From Paenibacillus etheri (GTDB lineage: Bacteria > Bacillota > Bacilli > Paenibacillales > Paenibacillaceae): a stretch of 64,000 bases of DNA. The stretch spans positions 631,964 through 695,963 of the forward strand of contig NZ_LCZJ02000033.1 of NCBI RefSeq assembly GCF_001012825.1, written 5' to 3'. Under the pieces are notes generated by a model that saw only the letters and a program-made list of their open reading frames with translations, was not told where the DNA came from and searched no databases. This document shows, piece by piece, positions 55,379-63,955 of the stretch (its first letter is position 1; every line of letters starts with the position of its first letter). A program made the translations under genes and the position numbers.

Positions 55379-56332
55379 TTAGTTCCCTTCAGCCGCAAGC
55401 AGCTCTTGATCTAGCTTTTCCAGTGAATCAAAAATCAACTTCATAAATGCTTCCCGGTCTACTCCCACCAGGACTTCTACATTCGCTGGGCGATCCGTTT
55501 TCTTTCTTTTGTCTGCAACCGTCATTCCCCGCGTCAGCTTACCTTCTGTCTCCACCGTTACATATAGATGCTCGGATTCAAACATTTCTGGATGCAAGAG
55601 CCAAGCTACGGCGCATGGATCATGCAGTGCACTGCCGACATAGCCCATTTTCTTCCCGTAAATCGAATAGAAATCTAGCAGCTCTCCAACCATAGTTGAC
55701 ACAGGGCCCCGCTCTTTCAATGCTAGAATCTCTTCTTCGAAAATAGCTGCCTTATCCGTCACATCCAGACCACTCATCGTAATCGGAATACCCGACTCAA
55801 ACACGATACGAGCGGCTTCAGGATCTACATAGATATTAAACTCCGCAGTAGAGGTTACATTCCCATAAGAAATGCCACCGCCCATCAGCGAGATCTTTTC
55901 AATTCTATCCTTAATCTCTGGATAAGCTGTGATTAACAGCGCAATATTCGTTAAAGGTGCCATCGGTACAAGTGTAATCTTCTCCTCTGAGGAACGGATG
56001 ATATTCAGCATAAATTCTACAGCGCCTTCTTCTACAGGCCGGAATTTACTTAGTGGCAATAGCGGGCCGTCCATGCCAGATTCGCCATGCGCTTCCTCTC
56101 CAGTAACAAGCTTACCGAACAATGGACCCGCAGCCCCTTTAGCTACAGGAATGTCAGCATTCACAAAGCTGATCACCTTAAGGGCGTTATCCGTGATTTT
56201 ATCTAGAATCTGGTTTCCACCAACCGTTGTAATCCCGGAAAGATCCAGCTTTTCTCGGTTTGCTATTGCAAGTAGTATAGCTATTGCGTCATCATGCCCT
56301 GGGTCGCAGTCAATAATAATAGGTGTTCGCAT
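55379..56332 (-). CDS. Inosine-uridine-type nucleoside hydrolase
   Basis: 317 residues from the ATG at 56332 (AAGGAG nine bases upstream); an ATG two codons earlier is too close to that site. The calcium-binding signature IIIDCDPGHDDAIAIL and the downstream NIYVDPEAA and HDPCAVAWLLHP blocks identify the family. It splits nucleosides into base and ribose in the cytoplasm. Between the importer and the ADP-ribosylglycohydrolase-like gene. Confidence 0.93.
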   Translation of the reverse strand: MRTPIIIDCDPGHDDAIAILLAIANREKLDLSGITTVGGNQILDKITDNALKVISFVNADIPVAKGAAGPLFGKLVTGEEAHGESGMDGPLLPLSKFRPVEEGAVEFMLNIIRSSEEKITLVPMAPLTNIALLITAYPEIKDRIEKISLMGGGISYGNVTSTAEFNIYVDPEAARIVFESGIPITMSGLDVTDKAAIFEEEILALKERGPVSTMVGELLDFYSIYGKKMGYVGSALHDPCAVAWLLHPEMFESEHLYVTVETEGKLTRGMTVADKRKKTDRPANVEVLVGVDREAFMKLIFDSLEKLDQELLAAEGN

Positions 56333-56376
56333 AGTCATTCACTCCTTAGTTGTATAGATCTTCTTTACTCTTATCG

Positions 56377-57315
56377 CTATTTCACTAGCGGACTTTTGAG
56401 CTTTTTGTTCTTTTTCCGTGTCTCAGATACCGCATAGATCACAAGTCCAATTACCGTTGCTACATAAGGAAGCGTCGCGATCAGTTCTGCAGGAATCTTC
56501 AGGACCTGTAGCGCATTCGATAACGCGTCTGCCGTACCAAATAATAGAGAGGTCAGCGCCGTACCCACTGTTGTACTTCTACCCATAGACTCTGCGGCAA
56601 TCGCAATCCAGCCCCGACCAGCGATCATATCGCGAGTGAACAGTGACAGGTACCCCATCGACATGTAAGCCCCACCTAGACCAGCGAAAAATCCACTAAG
56701 CAGCAAAGCCATATACTGTATTATCACAACACTTACACCCACAGATTGAGCCGCATGTGGATTTTCACCCACTGAACGAATGCGCAGACCAAGCGGTGTA
56801 CGGTTTAAGAGATAGTAGACGACAAACACTGCAATGATAGATACATACGTCAAAATGTGATGTCCTGATAGAATAGGCCCCAGCACCGGAATATCCTTCA
56901 GCAAAGGAATCTCTACACTAGGTAGCACTTTACTCGCCAGAGATGTAGAAGATCCCTTGTCTCCACTCAGCAGATAAAGAATAAACACGGTTCCCCCCGA
57001 AGCGAACATATTTATAGCTACGCCGCCGAGAATGATATGTGTTTTAAATTTCAATGTGAAAAAAGCTAATATACCAGCGATCAATGTTCCAGACATCACA
57101 GCTCCAAGTAAACCTACCCACGCGCTATGTGTGTAGCTGCTTACAATGACACCGGCTAACGCTGCGACAAGCATGATGCCTTCCATACCGATGTTAATGA
57201 TACCAGCCCTATTAGAGATTAACGCTCCCAGTGCGGCAAATAGAATCGGTGTCGTCACTCGAAGAACAGAAAACGCAAAGTCAGTCGTAAAAATCACATC
57301 AAATAAGCTGTTCAC
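56377..57315 (-). CDS. Nucleoside ABC importer permease (NupQ-like)
   Basis: 312 residues, eight or so membrane helices; BPD_transp_2 family with AALGALISNRAGIINIGMEGIM typical of BmpA-linked nucleoside permeases. GTG start at 57315 overlaps the preceding TGA (GTGA). Partner of the permease encoded just upstream. Confidence 0.92.
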   Translation of the reverse strand: MNSLFDVIFTTDFAFSVLRVTTPILFAALGALISNRAGIINIGMEGIMLVAALAGVIVSSYTHSAWVGLLGAVMSGTLIAGILAFFTLKFKTHIILGGVAINMFASGGTVFILYLLSGDKGSSTSLASKVLPSVEIPLLKDIPVLGPILSGHHILTYVSIIAVFVVYYLLNRTPLGLRIRSVGENPHAAQSVGVSVVIIQYMALLLSGFFAGLGGAYMSMGYLSLFTRDMIAGRGWIAIAAESMGRSTTVGTALTSLLFGTADALSNALQVLKIPAELIATLPYVATVIGLVIYAVSETRKKNKKLKSPLVK

Positions 57316-58358
57316 GCTTCCTTCGCCTCCTTCAAGAGCATCCGATTTTTCCAGAACTTCAGGAATTGCTCAGCCGAAATCAAAAGAATGATAATCGCCT
57401 GTATGATAGAAATCATCTCTGAAGGTACATCAGATAGACGCGCCATCATGTCGGCACCGATCCGGATATACGCAAGAAATAATGCAGCGCCGATTACAGA
57501 TATCGGATTATTCTTGGCTAACATCGCTACAAGCGCACCATCTAAGCCATAACCTGGTAACGAAGTCCATTGGAACCGGTTGTACATCCCTAACACTTCT
57601 ACGGAACCACCCATCCCCGCGATAAAACCAGCAATCAAGTGAACCAGTATAATAACCTTCGCCGTCTTCATACCTGAATAACGAGCAAAGTTCCGGTTGA
57701 TGCCTGTCATTCGCAGCTCGTATCCCCACTTAGTCTTGTATAGGAACAGATGCGCTGCAATAATAAGCACGATAACGATGAGAAGTCCGGTATGAATACG
57801 TGTGCCAGGTACCATCTTGCTCAGCAGTGCCGTTTTCTCGAATTTGTAGGATACATTGGCGAACGCTTTGGCATCACGTAAGTGATAGTTCAGTAGATAT
57901 AAACCTACTCCAAACAAAATATTATTGAACATCAAGGATGTAACCAGCTCATTGGCATTCCATTTGGCTTTGAGGATCCCGGGGATTGCGGAGAGCAACG
58001 CGCCTACAATAGAACCCGCAGCAATGGCTACTATCGGATGCAGCCAGCCGTCCAACGTTAAATGAATAGCCAACACGGAAGTTACAACACCGGAGAAATA
58101 GAAAATCCCTTCAGCTCCCAAGTTGAACATATTTGCCCGGAACAATAAGGAAACTGCTAGCCCAGTGAACATGAGCGGAATGGCCATCTCAATCACATTA
58201 CCAATATGACCTTTACTGGATAGCGGCTCAAATAGGAAGATACCAATCGTCTTCACCGGCTGATTACTGACCAATGAGATGATCAGAAAAGCAATAGCGA
58301 GTGCAATTACGATTACTGCCGATGTTCGAATGTATTCAAAATATTTTACTTTAAACAT
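57312..58358 (-). CDS. Nucleoside ABC importer permease (NupP-like)
   Basis: 348 residues, multiple membrane helices; FRANMFNLGAEGIFYFSG and WNANELVTSLMFN are the permease signature blocks. AGGAGGG precedes the ATG, which overlaps the ATPase stop by eight bases. Second gene of the transporter core. Confidence 0.92.
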   Translation of the reverse strand: MFKVKYFEYIRTSAVIVIALAIAFLIISLVSNQPVKTIGIFLFEPLSSKGHIGNVIEMAIPLMFTGLAVSLLFRANMFNLGAEGIFYFSGVVTSVLAIHLTLDGWLHPIVAIAAGSIVGALLSAIPGILKAKWNANELVTSLMFNNILFGVGLYLLNYHLRDAKAFANVSYKFEKTALLSKMVPGTRIHTGLLIVIVLIIAAHLFLYKTKWGYELRMTGINRNFARYSGMKTAKVIILVHLIAGFIAGMGGSVEVLGMYNRFQWTSLPGYGLDGALVAMLAKNNPISVIGAALFLAYIRIGADMMARLSDVPSEMISIIQAIIILLISAEQFLKFWKNRMLLKEAKEA

Positions 58359-59913
58359 GATTTACGGCCCTCCTGATTTGCTCCTCGTCCTGTCGATGAA
58401 TCCCTAGCATATAAAGACCTAACTCTTCTTCACTAACCTTAGATGGCTCCTCGAAAAAGGCAACGATCTTTCCTTCATACATCACTAGTAGGCTATCGCT
58501 GATCTCTAAGATCTCATTTAAGTCTGCTGACACTAGCAAAATCGCGCAATCGTCTGAGCGTAGCTCCAACAGCTTCTGATGTATAAACTGCGCCGCGCCT
58601 ATATCCACGCCCCGTGTCGGCTGCTCTGCAATAAGCAGTTGCGGTTCAGTAGAACACTCTCTTGCCACTACTACTTTCTGCATGTTACCACCTGATAACA
58701 TTCCTATTGGCTGAGAAGGTCCCGAGCAGCGGACTTTAAATTCCTCCACAAGAGATACTGCAAGCTTGGCAATTCGTGATCCGTTTAAAAAAGGACCTTT
58801 ATTCATAGCTTTTGTACGATACTGAGTGGAAAGCAGATTATCCGCTATGCTTGCATCACTGGCTATCCCTTGATGCATCCGATCCTCTGGGATATAGGAA
58901 ACGCCTAGCCTACGAATATCCAAAATATCCGATTCACGAATATCCTTTCCCTTCATTAGCACAGAGCCCTGGCTTGAGACCCCTCTTAGGCTACCCGTAA
59001 GAGCCTCAATGAGCTGTGTCTGCCCATTTCCTTCTACGCCAGCAATCCCGACAATCTGTCCCCCGCGTACCGCAAAGTTGATATCTGATAGCAACGCTTT
59101 GCCATGTGCATCATTTACACCTAGGCCCTGTACAGTAAGTACCGGCTCGCCAATAGACAGAATCTCCTTGTCATATTTCAACACGACATCTCTGCCCACC
59201 ATAAGCCGCGAAATTTCCTGCTCCGTGACATCCTTCGTTTGGAAGACCCCTTCACTGCGTCCACTACGCATAATCGTAATTCTGTCGCAGATCGCTTTAA
59301 CTTCCTTTAATTTGTGCGAAATAAAGACGATTGTATGGCCCTGCTCTCTTAACTGTTTAAGCTCTCGGAACAATTCCTCTGTTTCCTGTGGGGTCAACAC
59401 CGCGGTCGGCTCATCCAGAACGAGGATTTTCGCTCCACGTAGCAGCGCCTTCAGAATCTCAACCTTTTGCTTCATACCAACCGTGAGATCCTCCACTTTT
59501 GCTTTTGGATCCACCGCCAGATTGTATTTCTTCGCAGTCTCTTCGGTCATGCGTACAGCTTCTGCATAATTGATGCCAACGCCCTTACGTGGCTCCATAC
59601 CCAGCACCATGTTCTCTGCTACCGTAAAAGAAGGGACCAGCATAAAATGCTGGTGAACCATACCAATCCCTCTATCAATGGCATCCTGAGCAGATTGCAG
59701 CTTCACTTTTTCATCCTTGATAAAGATATCACCTTCACTAGGTTCTTCCATACCGAACATGATCTTCATTAAAGTTGATTTACCCGCGCCGTTCTCGCCA
59801 GCAATCGCATGAATTTCTCCCTCACGTAAAGAAAAATGCACGTCTTTATTTGCAACGACGCCATTGGGATACACCTTGGTAATTCCCCGCATTTCCAACA
59901 GAGCTTTGTTCAT
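58351..59913 (-). CDS. Nucleoside ABC importer ATPase with two domains (NupO-like)
   Basis: 520 residues from the ATG at 59913. Two fused ATPase domains: the first with Walker A GENGAGKST, signature LTVGMKQKVEILKAL and Walker B ILVLDEPTAVLTP; the second with the degenerate P-loop GVEGNGQTQ and signature LSGGNMQKVVVARE. This is the layout of sugar/nucleoside BMP-family importers. A frame to TTG 59922 adds three codons. Confidence 0.93.
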   Translation of the reverse strand: MNKALLEMRGITKVYPNGVVANKDVHFSLREGEIHAIAGENGAGKSTLMKIMFGMEEPSEGDIFIKDEKVKLQSAQDAIDRGIGMVHQHFMLVPSFTVAENMVLGMEPRKGVGINYAEAVRMTEETAKKYNLAVDPKAKVEDLTVGMKQKVEILKALLRGAKILVLDEPTAVLTPQETEELFRELKQLREQGHTIVFISHKLKEVKAICDRITIMRSGRSEGVFQTKDVTEQEISRLMVGRDVVLKYDKEILSIGEPVLTVQGLGVNDAHGKALLSDINFAVRGGQIVGIAGVEGNGQTQLIEALTGSLRGVSSQGSVLMKGKDIRESDILDIRRLGVSYIPEDRMHQGIASDASIADNLLSTQYRTKAMNKGPFLNGSRIAKLAVSLVEEFKVRCSGPSQPIGMLSGGNMQKVVVARECSTEPQLLIAEQPTRGVDIGAAQFIHQKLLELRSDDCAILLVSADLNEILEISDSLLVMYEGKIVAFFEEPSKVSEEELGLYMLGIHRQDEEQIRRAVNHV

Positions 59914-59945
59914 AGGTCTCAACGCCTTTCGACTTGGAGGTCTGC

Positions 59946-59993
59946 AAAAATATACAGCTGGAATTCTTCTGAAAGAAGAATCTCCAACTGTAG
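59946..59993 (-). terminator. Intercistronic hairpin after the binding-protein gene
   Basis: Minus strand: TACAGTTGGAGATTCTTC pairs imperfectly with GAAGAATTCCAGCTGTA and is followed by TATTTTTG. It lies between the binding lipoprotein gene and the ATPase gene and should let the lipoprotein be made in excess. Confidence 0.75.
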
Positions 59994-60015
59994 GCTTATC
60001 ACTATATAGCTATAC

Positions 60016-61155
60016 TTAAGGCTTAACAGCGTTACGAATGGCTTCTACTTCTGAAGTTTCCATTCCCATCGCGTTATCTACTGTAATTTCTTTGTTGGTC
60101 AGCTTTTGCTTCACTTCTTCAACTTTAGCCTGAAGATCTGCAGGGAAGATATTTTTATAGATATCATTTTCTGCAATGCCCACGCCATCATCTACAAAGC
60201 TCAACACATCACGTTTACCCATCTCAAGTGTACCGTCTTGTAATCTCTTCACAGCACCCAGAATAGCACTATCAATCTTTTTAATAGAAGAAGTAACGAT
60301 CAAGTTTGCTTTTTCGCTATCTGTTTCGTTAAGCAACATTGCCTGATCGGAATCTACACCGATAGCATATTTTTTCTTCTCCTTAGCTGCGTCAAAGATC
60401 CCAAGACCTGTACCCCCAGCCACGTTAAAAATAACATCCACACCGGAGTTATATTGAATCAGCGAAAGCTCCTTACCCTTAGCAGGGTTAACGAAATCAC
60501 CAGCATACGATACAGCGACCTTTACATCAGGGTCAACATATTGAGCGCCCTGAATGTAGCCTACCAAGAAAGCGTTAATTCCTGGAATGTCCATGCCGCC
60601 TACAAAACCGATCACATTCTCAGGATTAGCATTTGCCATATCCGATTGTGTAGCTAGCGCCGCTACAGCACCTGCTAGAAAAGATACTTCATTTGTCGCA
60701 TAAGACATGTTGTACATATTCTCTGGTGCTTCGTCTATGTCGGTATCATAGTTAATGAACTTTTTGTCAGGATATAATTCAGCTGTTGCATTAAACATCT
60801 CTGTAATTTCCGACCCGCCAGAAATAATAACATCCCAGTCCTCCGCGGCGATATCGTTAAACGTAGGCTCCCATTTCGTTTTATCGACACCCATTTCTAC
60901 AACCTTTGTTTCTGCACCCAGTTCATCCTTAACCTTTTGCAAACCGCTATTTGCAGAGTCAAAGAATGATTTATCCCCAAGCGTTCCTGGAATCAATAGA
61001 ACGACTTTGAGTTTATCTCCTGAATCTGTTTCTCCACCTTCAGCTGCATTAGATCCTGCATTTGCGGAAGATCCATTACTAGACGTATTATTTCCACAGG
61101 CTGTGACCATAACCATTACTACTAGTAACAACAAAGAGAGAACTTTCTTTTTCAT
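60016..61155 (-). CDS. BMP-family nucleoside-binding lipoprotein
   Basis: 379 residues. Signal peptide with lipobox VTAC (C20), Ser/Asn/Gly-rich linker, then a BMP domain (VVLLIPGTLGDKSFFDSANSGL, NVIGFVGGMDIPGINAFLVGY, GVDVIFNVAGGTGLGIF). Such proteins bind purine/pyrimidine nucleosides outside the membrane. First gene of the six-gene operon; AGGGGTGG upstream of the ATG. Confidence 0.92.
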   Translation of the reverse strand: MKKKVLSLLLLVVMVMVTACGNNTSSNGSSANAGSNAAEGGETDSGDKLKVVLLIPGTLGDKSFFDSANSGLQKVKDELGAETKVVEMGVDKTKWEPTFNDIAAEDWDVIISGGSEITEMFNATAELYPDKKFINYDTDIDEAPENMYNMSYATNEVSFLAGAVAALATQSDMANANPENVIGFVGGMDIPGINAFLVGYIQGAQYVDPDVKVAVSYAGDFVNPAKGKELSLIQYNSGVDVIFNVAGGTGLGIFDAAKEKKKYAIGVDSDQAMLLNETDSEKANLIVTSSIKKIDSAILGAVKRLQDGTLEMGKRDVLSFVDDGVGIAENDIYKNIFPADLQAKVEEVKQKLTNKEITVDNAMGMETSEVEAIRNAVKP

Positions 61156-61342
61156 TTTTCTATTCCACCCCTATTTATAGTTGGTTAGTAATTTGAGAGG
61201 TTCTCCATCTTATTCCGTTGTATATTTCACGATTTAGATGGAAACTCTCATATTGCATGTTACATTGTTAAAAATTTAATGTTTTTAACGAATACACTCT
61301 AAAATAGAGATAAAATTATCATTTTTACGAATAATCCGACTA

Positions 61343-61386
61343 ATTTCCGAACGAGATGGCCAGTCAGGTTGCTAATCTTCGGATTT
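61343..61386. promoter_or_regulatory. PurR-box-like inverted pair
   Basis: ATTTCCGAACGAG (61343-61355) matches the Bacillus PurR arm AWWWCCGAACWWT at 11 of 13 positions. AATCTTCGGATTT (61374-61386) matches its reverse complement at 12 of 13. The spacer is 18 bases (16-17 in B. subtilis). It lies between the nucleoside operon and the divergent AraC gene. Confidence 0.5.
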
Positions 61387-61483
61387 CTTGATACGATCAT
61401 ATCAAATATTCATGAAAATAATTATATGATTTCGGTCATAATTTTGTACGATTCGGCTAAAACATAAATATTGGAGGCTCATC

Positions 61484-62233
61484 ATGGATCGTGTACTATA
61501 TATTGTAAATGCAGCACATGAGGTTAATACCTATATTCCACCACACCAGCATGAATGCTATGAACTAGTCTATTATTTAAACGGATTAGGAACTACCAAT
61601 GTAGGTTCGCGAAGTTATCATTTTCGTTCATCATCATTCGCGCTCATACCACCCAATCATAAGCATGACGAGAATCATCGTGAGGATGCTACTATACTAT
61701 TTGTAGGCTTCCATTCAAATCACCCAAATATGGAGAATTTGCAAGGCGTATATGAAGATGATAAAGACCATACTGTTCTACAGATCTTGCTTCGAATGAA
61801 AGCAGAGTTTACGCGCAAGCAAGATGGATTCTCTGAACTATTGAACCTGCAGATGAGCGAAATCACTGTTCATCTGATCCGGCTTCTAAGTGCCTCTGGT
61901 TTCCAGTCTCCAACGGAAGACAGAGTTCAATATGTTCTAAACTATATGAATGAGCATTACCGCCATAAGCTATCGGTCGCAACACTCTCTGAGATGTCTG
62001 GATACAGCTATGATCGTTTCCGCCATTTATTTAAAGAACGATTCGGCTCTTCACCTCTGCGCTATCTGCTATTGAAACGTCTGGATTATGCGAAGTCTCT
62101 CTTACAACATACCCAAATGCATATATCTGAAGTATCCGCAGCTGCTGGGTTTGTGAATGACGCCCAATTCTGCAATATGTTTAAACGTGAAGTTGGTCTC
62201 ACACCGCGAGCATTCCGACTAAGCAGTCACTAA
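61484..62233 (+). CDS. AraC-family regulator with cupin sensor domain
   Basis: 249 residues. N-terminal cupin-like arm (HQHECYELVYYLNGLG...FALIPPNHKHD) and a C-terminal AraC double helix-turn-helix (KLSVATLSEMSGYSYDRFRH, then ISEVSAAAGFVNDAQFCNMFKREVGLTP). TTGGAGG precedes the ATG. Divergent from the nucleoside operon, so a likely local activator responding to a nucleoside or sugar. The ligand is unknown. Confidence 0.9.
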   Translation: MDRVLYIVNAAHEVNTYIPPHQHECYELVYYLNGLGTTNVGSRSYHFRSSSFALIPPNHKHDENHREDATILFVGFHSNHPNMENLQGVYEDDKDHTVLQILLRMKAEFTRKQDGFSELLNLQMSEITVHLIRLLSASGFQSPTEDRVQYVLNYMNEHYRHKLSVATLSEMSGYSYDRFRHLFKERFGSSPLRYLLLKRLDYAKSLLQHTQMHISEVSAAAGFVNDAQFCNMFKREVGLTPRAFRLSSH

Positions 62234-62249
62234 ATCTCCACTCCATATA

Positions 62250-62292
62250 AAAAAGCCGTTGAATAGAGATCTCCTCTACTTCAACGGCTTAT
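62250..62292. terminator. Hairpin between AraC gene and tRNA operon
   Basis: Eleven-base stem AAGCCGTTGAA / TTCAACGGCTT with inner pairs, 20 bases after the AraC stop. The T-run lies on the minus side, so it may serve both transcripts. Confidence 0.8.
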
Positions 62293-62313
62293 AATTGAAA
62301 GTCCAAAGGCATA

Positions 62314-62366
62314 AAGAAAAAAGGTTTGAAAAATTGCTTATACAAGCGACTTTACAAACCTTTTTG
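62314..62366 (-). terminator. Terminator of the tRNA operon
   Basis: Minus strand: AAAGGTTTG pairs with CAAACCTTT around a loop, followed by T residues, just after tRNA-Leu. Confidence 0.85.
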
Positions 62367-62369
62367 ATA

Positions 62370-62448
62370 TACCGGCGAGAGGACTCGAACCTCCACGGTT
62401 TCCCTCTCGATTTTGAGTCGAGCGCGTCTGCCATTCCGCCACGCCGGC
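62370..62448 (-). tRNA. tRNA-Leu (anticodon CAA)
   Basis: Acceptor GCCGGCG / CGCCGGT, loop CTCAAAA, short extra arm. Last gene of the cluster and the only one without an encoded CCA end. Confidence 0.92.
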
Positions 62449-62462
62449 ACATATAAAATTAA

Positions 62463-62536
62463 TGGAGGCGCCACCCAGATTTGAACTGGGGATAAAGCTT
62501 TTGCAGAGCTTTGCCTTACCACTTGGCTATGGCGCC
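62463..62536 (-). tRNA. tRNA-Cys (GCA)
   Basis: Acceptor GGCGCCA / TGGCGCC, anticodon loop CTGCAAA, CCA encoded. Confidence 0.95.
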
Positions 62537-62545
62537 ATGAAAATA

Positions 62546-62620
62546 TGGAGCGGACGACGGGAATCGAACCCGCGACCCTCGCCTTGGCAAGGCGATGCTC
62601 TACCGCTGAGCCACGTCCGC
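62546..62620 (-). tRNA. tRNA-Gly (GCC)
   Basis: Acceptor GCGGACG / CGTCCGC, anticodon loop TTGCCAA, CCA encoded. Confidence 0.95.
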
Positions 62621-62626
62621 ATAAAA

Positions 62627-62701
62627 TGGCTGGGGATATAGGATTTGAACCTATGCATGACGGAGTCAAAGTCCGTTGCCTTACCGCTTGGCTAATCCCC
62701 A
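62627..62701 (-). tRNA. tRNA-Gln (TTG)
   Basis: Acceptor TGGGGAT / ATCCCCA, anticodon loop CTTTGAC, CCA encoded. A substrate of MnmH-type wobble selenation. Confidence 0.95.
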
Positions 62702-62720
62702 ATAACATTTTAAAGTAAAA

Positions 62721-62797
62721 TGGGGCGACTGATGGGTCTCGAACCCACGAATGCCGGAACCACAATCCGGTGCGTTAACCCCTTCGCCACAGTCGCC
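62721..62797 (-). tRNA. tRNA-His (GTG), copy 2
   Basis: Extra 5' G (G-1), acceptor GCGACTG / CAGTCGC, anticodon loop TTGTGGT, CCA encoded. Confidence 0.95.
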
Positions 62798-62841
62798 ATA
62801 TGATACTGAATTTAGTTGCCACTCTTCTTTGTTAAAGTAAA

Positions 62842-62918
62842 TGGGGCGACCGATGGGTCTCGAACCCACGAATGCCGGAACCACAATCCGGTGCGTTAAC
62901 CCCTTCGCCACGATCGCC
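62842..62918 (-). tRNA. tRNA-His (GTG), copy 1
   Basis: Nearly identical to the neighbouring His gene but the acceptor reads GCGATCG / CGGTCGC, including one G-U pair. CCA encoded. Confidence 0.95.
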
Positions 62919-62940
62919 ATATTAAACTTTAGAAAGAATT

Positions 62941-63014
62941 TGGCAGGGGCAGCAGGAATTGAACCCACACCAACGGTTTTGGAGACCGTTGTTCTACCTT
63001 TAAACTATGCCCCT
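62941..63014 (-). tRNA. tRNA-Trp (CCA)
   Basis: Acceptor AGGGGCA / TGCCCCT, anticodon loop CTCCAAA, CCA end encoded. Confidence 0.95.
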
Positions 63015-63019
63015 AAAAC

Positions 63020-63105
63020 TGGTGGGGGATGATGGATTCGAACCACCGAACACGTACGTGAGCAGATTTACAGTCTGATGCGTTTGGCCACTTCGCTAAT
63101 CCCCC
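63020..63105 (-). tRNA. tRNA-Tyr (GTA)
   Basis: Acceptor starts GGGGGAT, long extra arm, anticodon loop CTGTAAA, CCA encoded. Confidence 0.95.
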
Positions 63106-63110
63106 AAGGA

Positions 63111-63186
<76 letters not shown>

Positions 63187-63212
63187 AGGCACTCATTCTT
63201 TTATAAAAATCA

Positions 63213-63288
<76 letters not shown>

Positions 63289-63298
63289 AAGGTAAAAA

Positions 63299-63376
63299 TG
63301 GCGGAACCGACGAGATTCGAACTCGCGATCTCCTGCGTGACAGGCAGGCATGTTAGGCCAACTACACCACGGTTCC
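63299..63376 (-). tRNA. tRNA-Asp (GTC)
   Basis: Acceptor GGAACCG / CGGTTCC, anticodon loop CTGTCAC, CCA encoded. Confidence 0.95.
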
Positions 63377-63398
63377 AAAAGATATAATTGCTTGATGA

Positions 63399-63479
<81 letters not shown>

Positions 63480-63496
63480 TCGTTCTTAAATGAATA

Positions 63497-63572
63497 TGGT
63501 GGAGGCTGAGGGGATCGAACCCCCGACCCTCTGCTTGTAAGGCAGATGCTCTCCCAGCTGAGCTAAGCCTCC
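63497..63572 (-). tRNA. tRNA-Val (TAC)
   Basis: Acceptor GGAGGCT, anticodon loop CTTACAA, CCA encoded. Confidence 0.95.
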
Positions 63573-63627
63573 GTAAACAACAATGGTTATTGTACCAAAC
63601 TCCACTATGTAAAATCAAGTGAAAATT

Positions 63628-63702
63628 TGGTGACCCGTATGGGATTCGAACCCATGTTACCTCCGTGAAAGGGAGGTGTCTTAACCCCTTGACCAACGGG
63701 CC
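63628..63702 (-). tRNA. tRNA-Glu (TTC)
   Basis: Acceptor GGCCCGT, anticodon loop CTTTCAC, CCA encoded. A substrate of MnmH-type wobble selenation. Confidence 0.95.
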
Positions 63703-63720
63703 ATACTAATTAAAAATTTG

Positions 63721-63813
63721 TGGCGGAGAGAGAGGGATTCGAACCCTCGAGACGCTTGTGGCGCCTACACGATTTCCAATCGTGCTCCTTCGGCCAAACT
63801 CGGACACCTCTCC
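63721..63813 (-). tRNA. tRNA-Ser (GGA)
   Basis: Acceptor GGAGAGG, long extra arm, anticodon loop TTGGAAA, CCA encoded. Confidence 0.95.
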
Positions 63814-63816
63814 ATA

Positions 63817-63892
63817 TGGCTCCCCGAACAGGACTCGAACCTGTGACAACTCGATTAACAGTCGAGTGCTCTACCAACTGAGCTATCAGGGA
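63817..63892 (-). tRNA. tRNA-Asn (GTT)
   Basis: Acceptor TCCCTGA / TTCGGGG-A type, anticodon loop CTGTTAA, CCA encoded. First tRNA after the 23S rRNA gene. Confidence 0.95.
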
Positions 63893-63955
63893 ATATTCAT
63901 ACCAGGCTTAATCGCCTGAAAACTGAATCCGAATTGAATTTGCGTTTTAAATATA

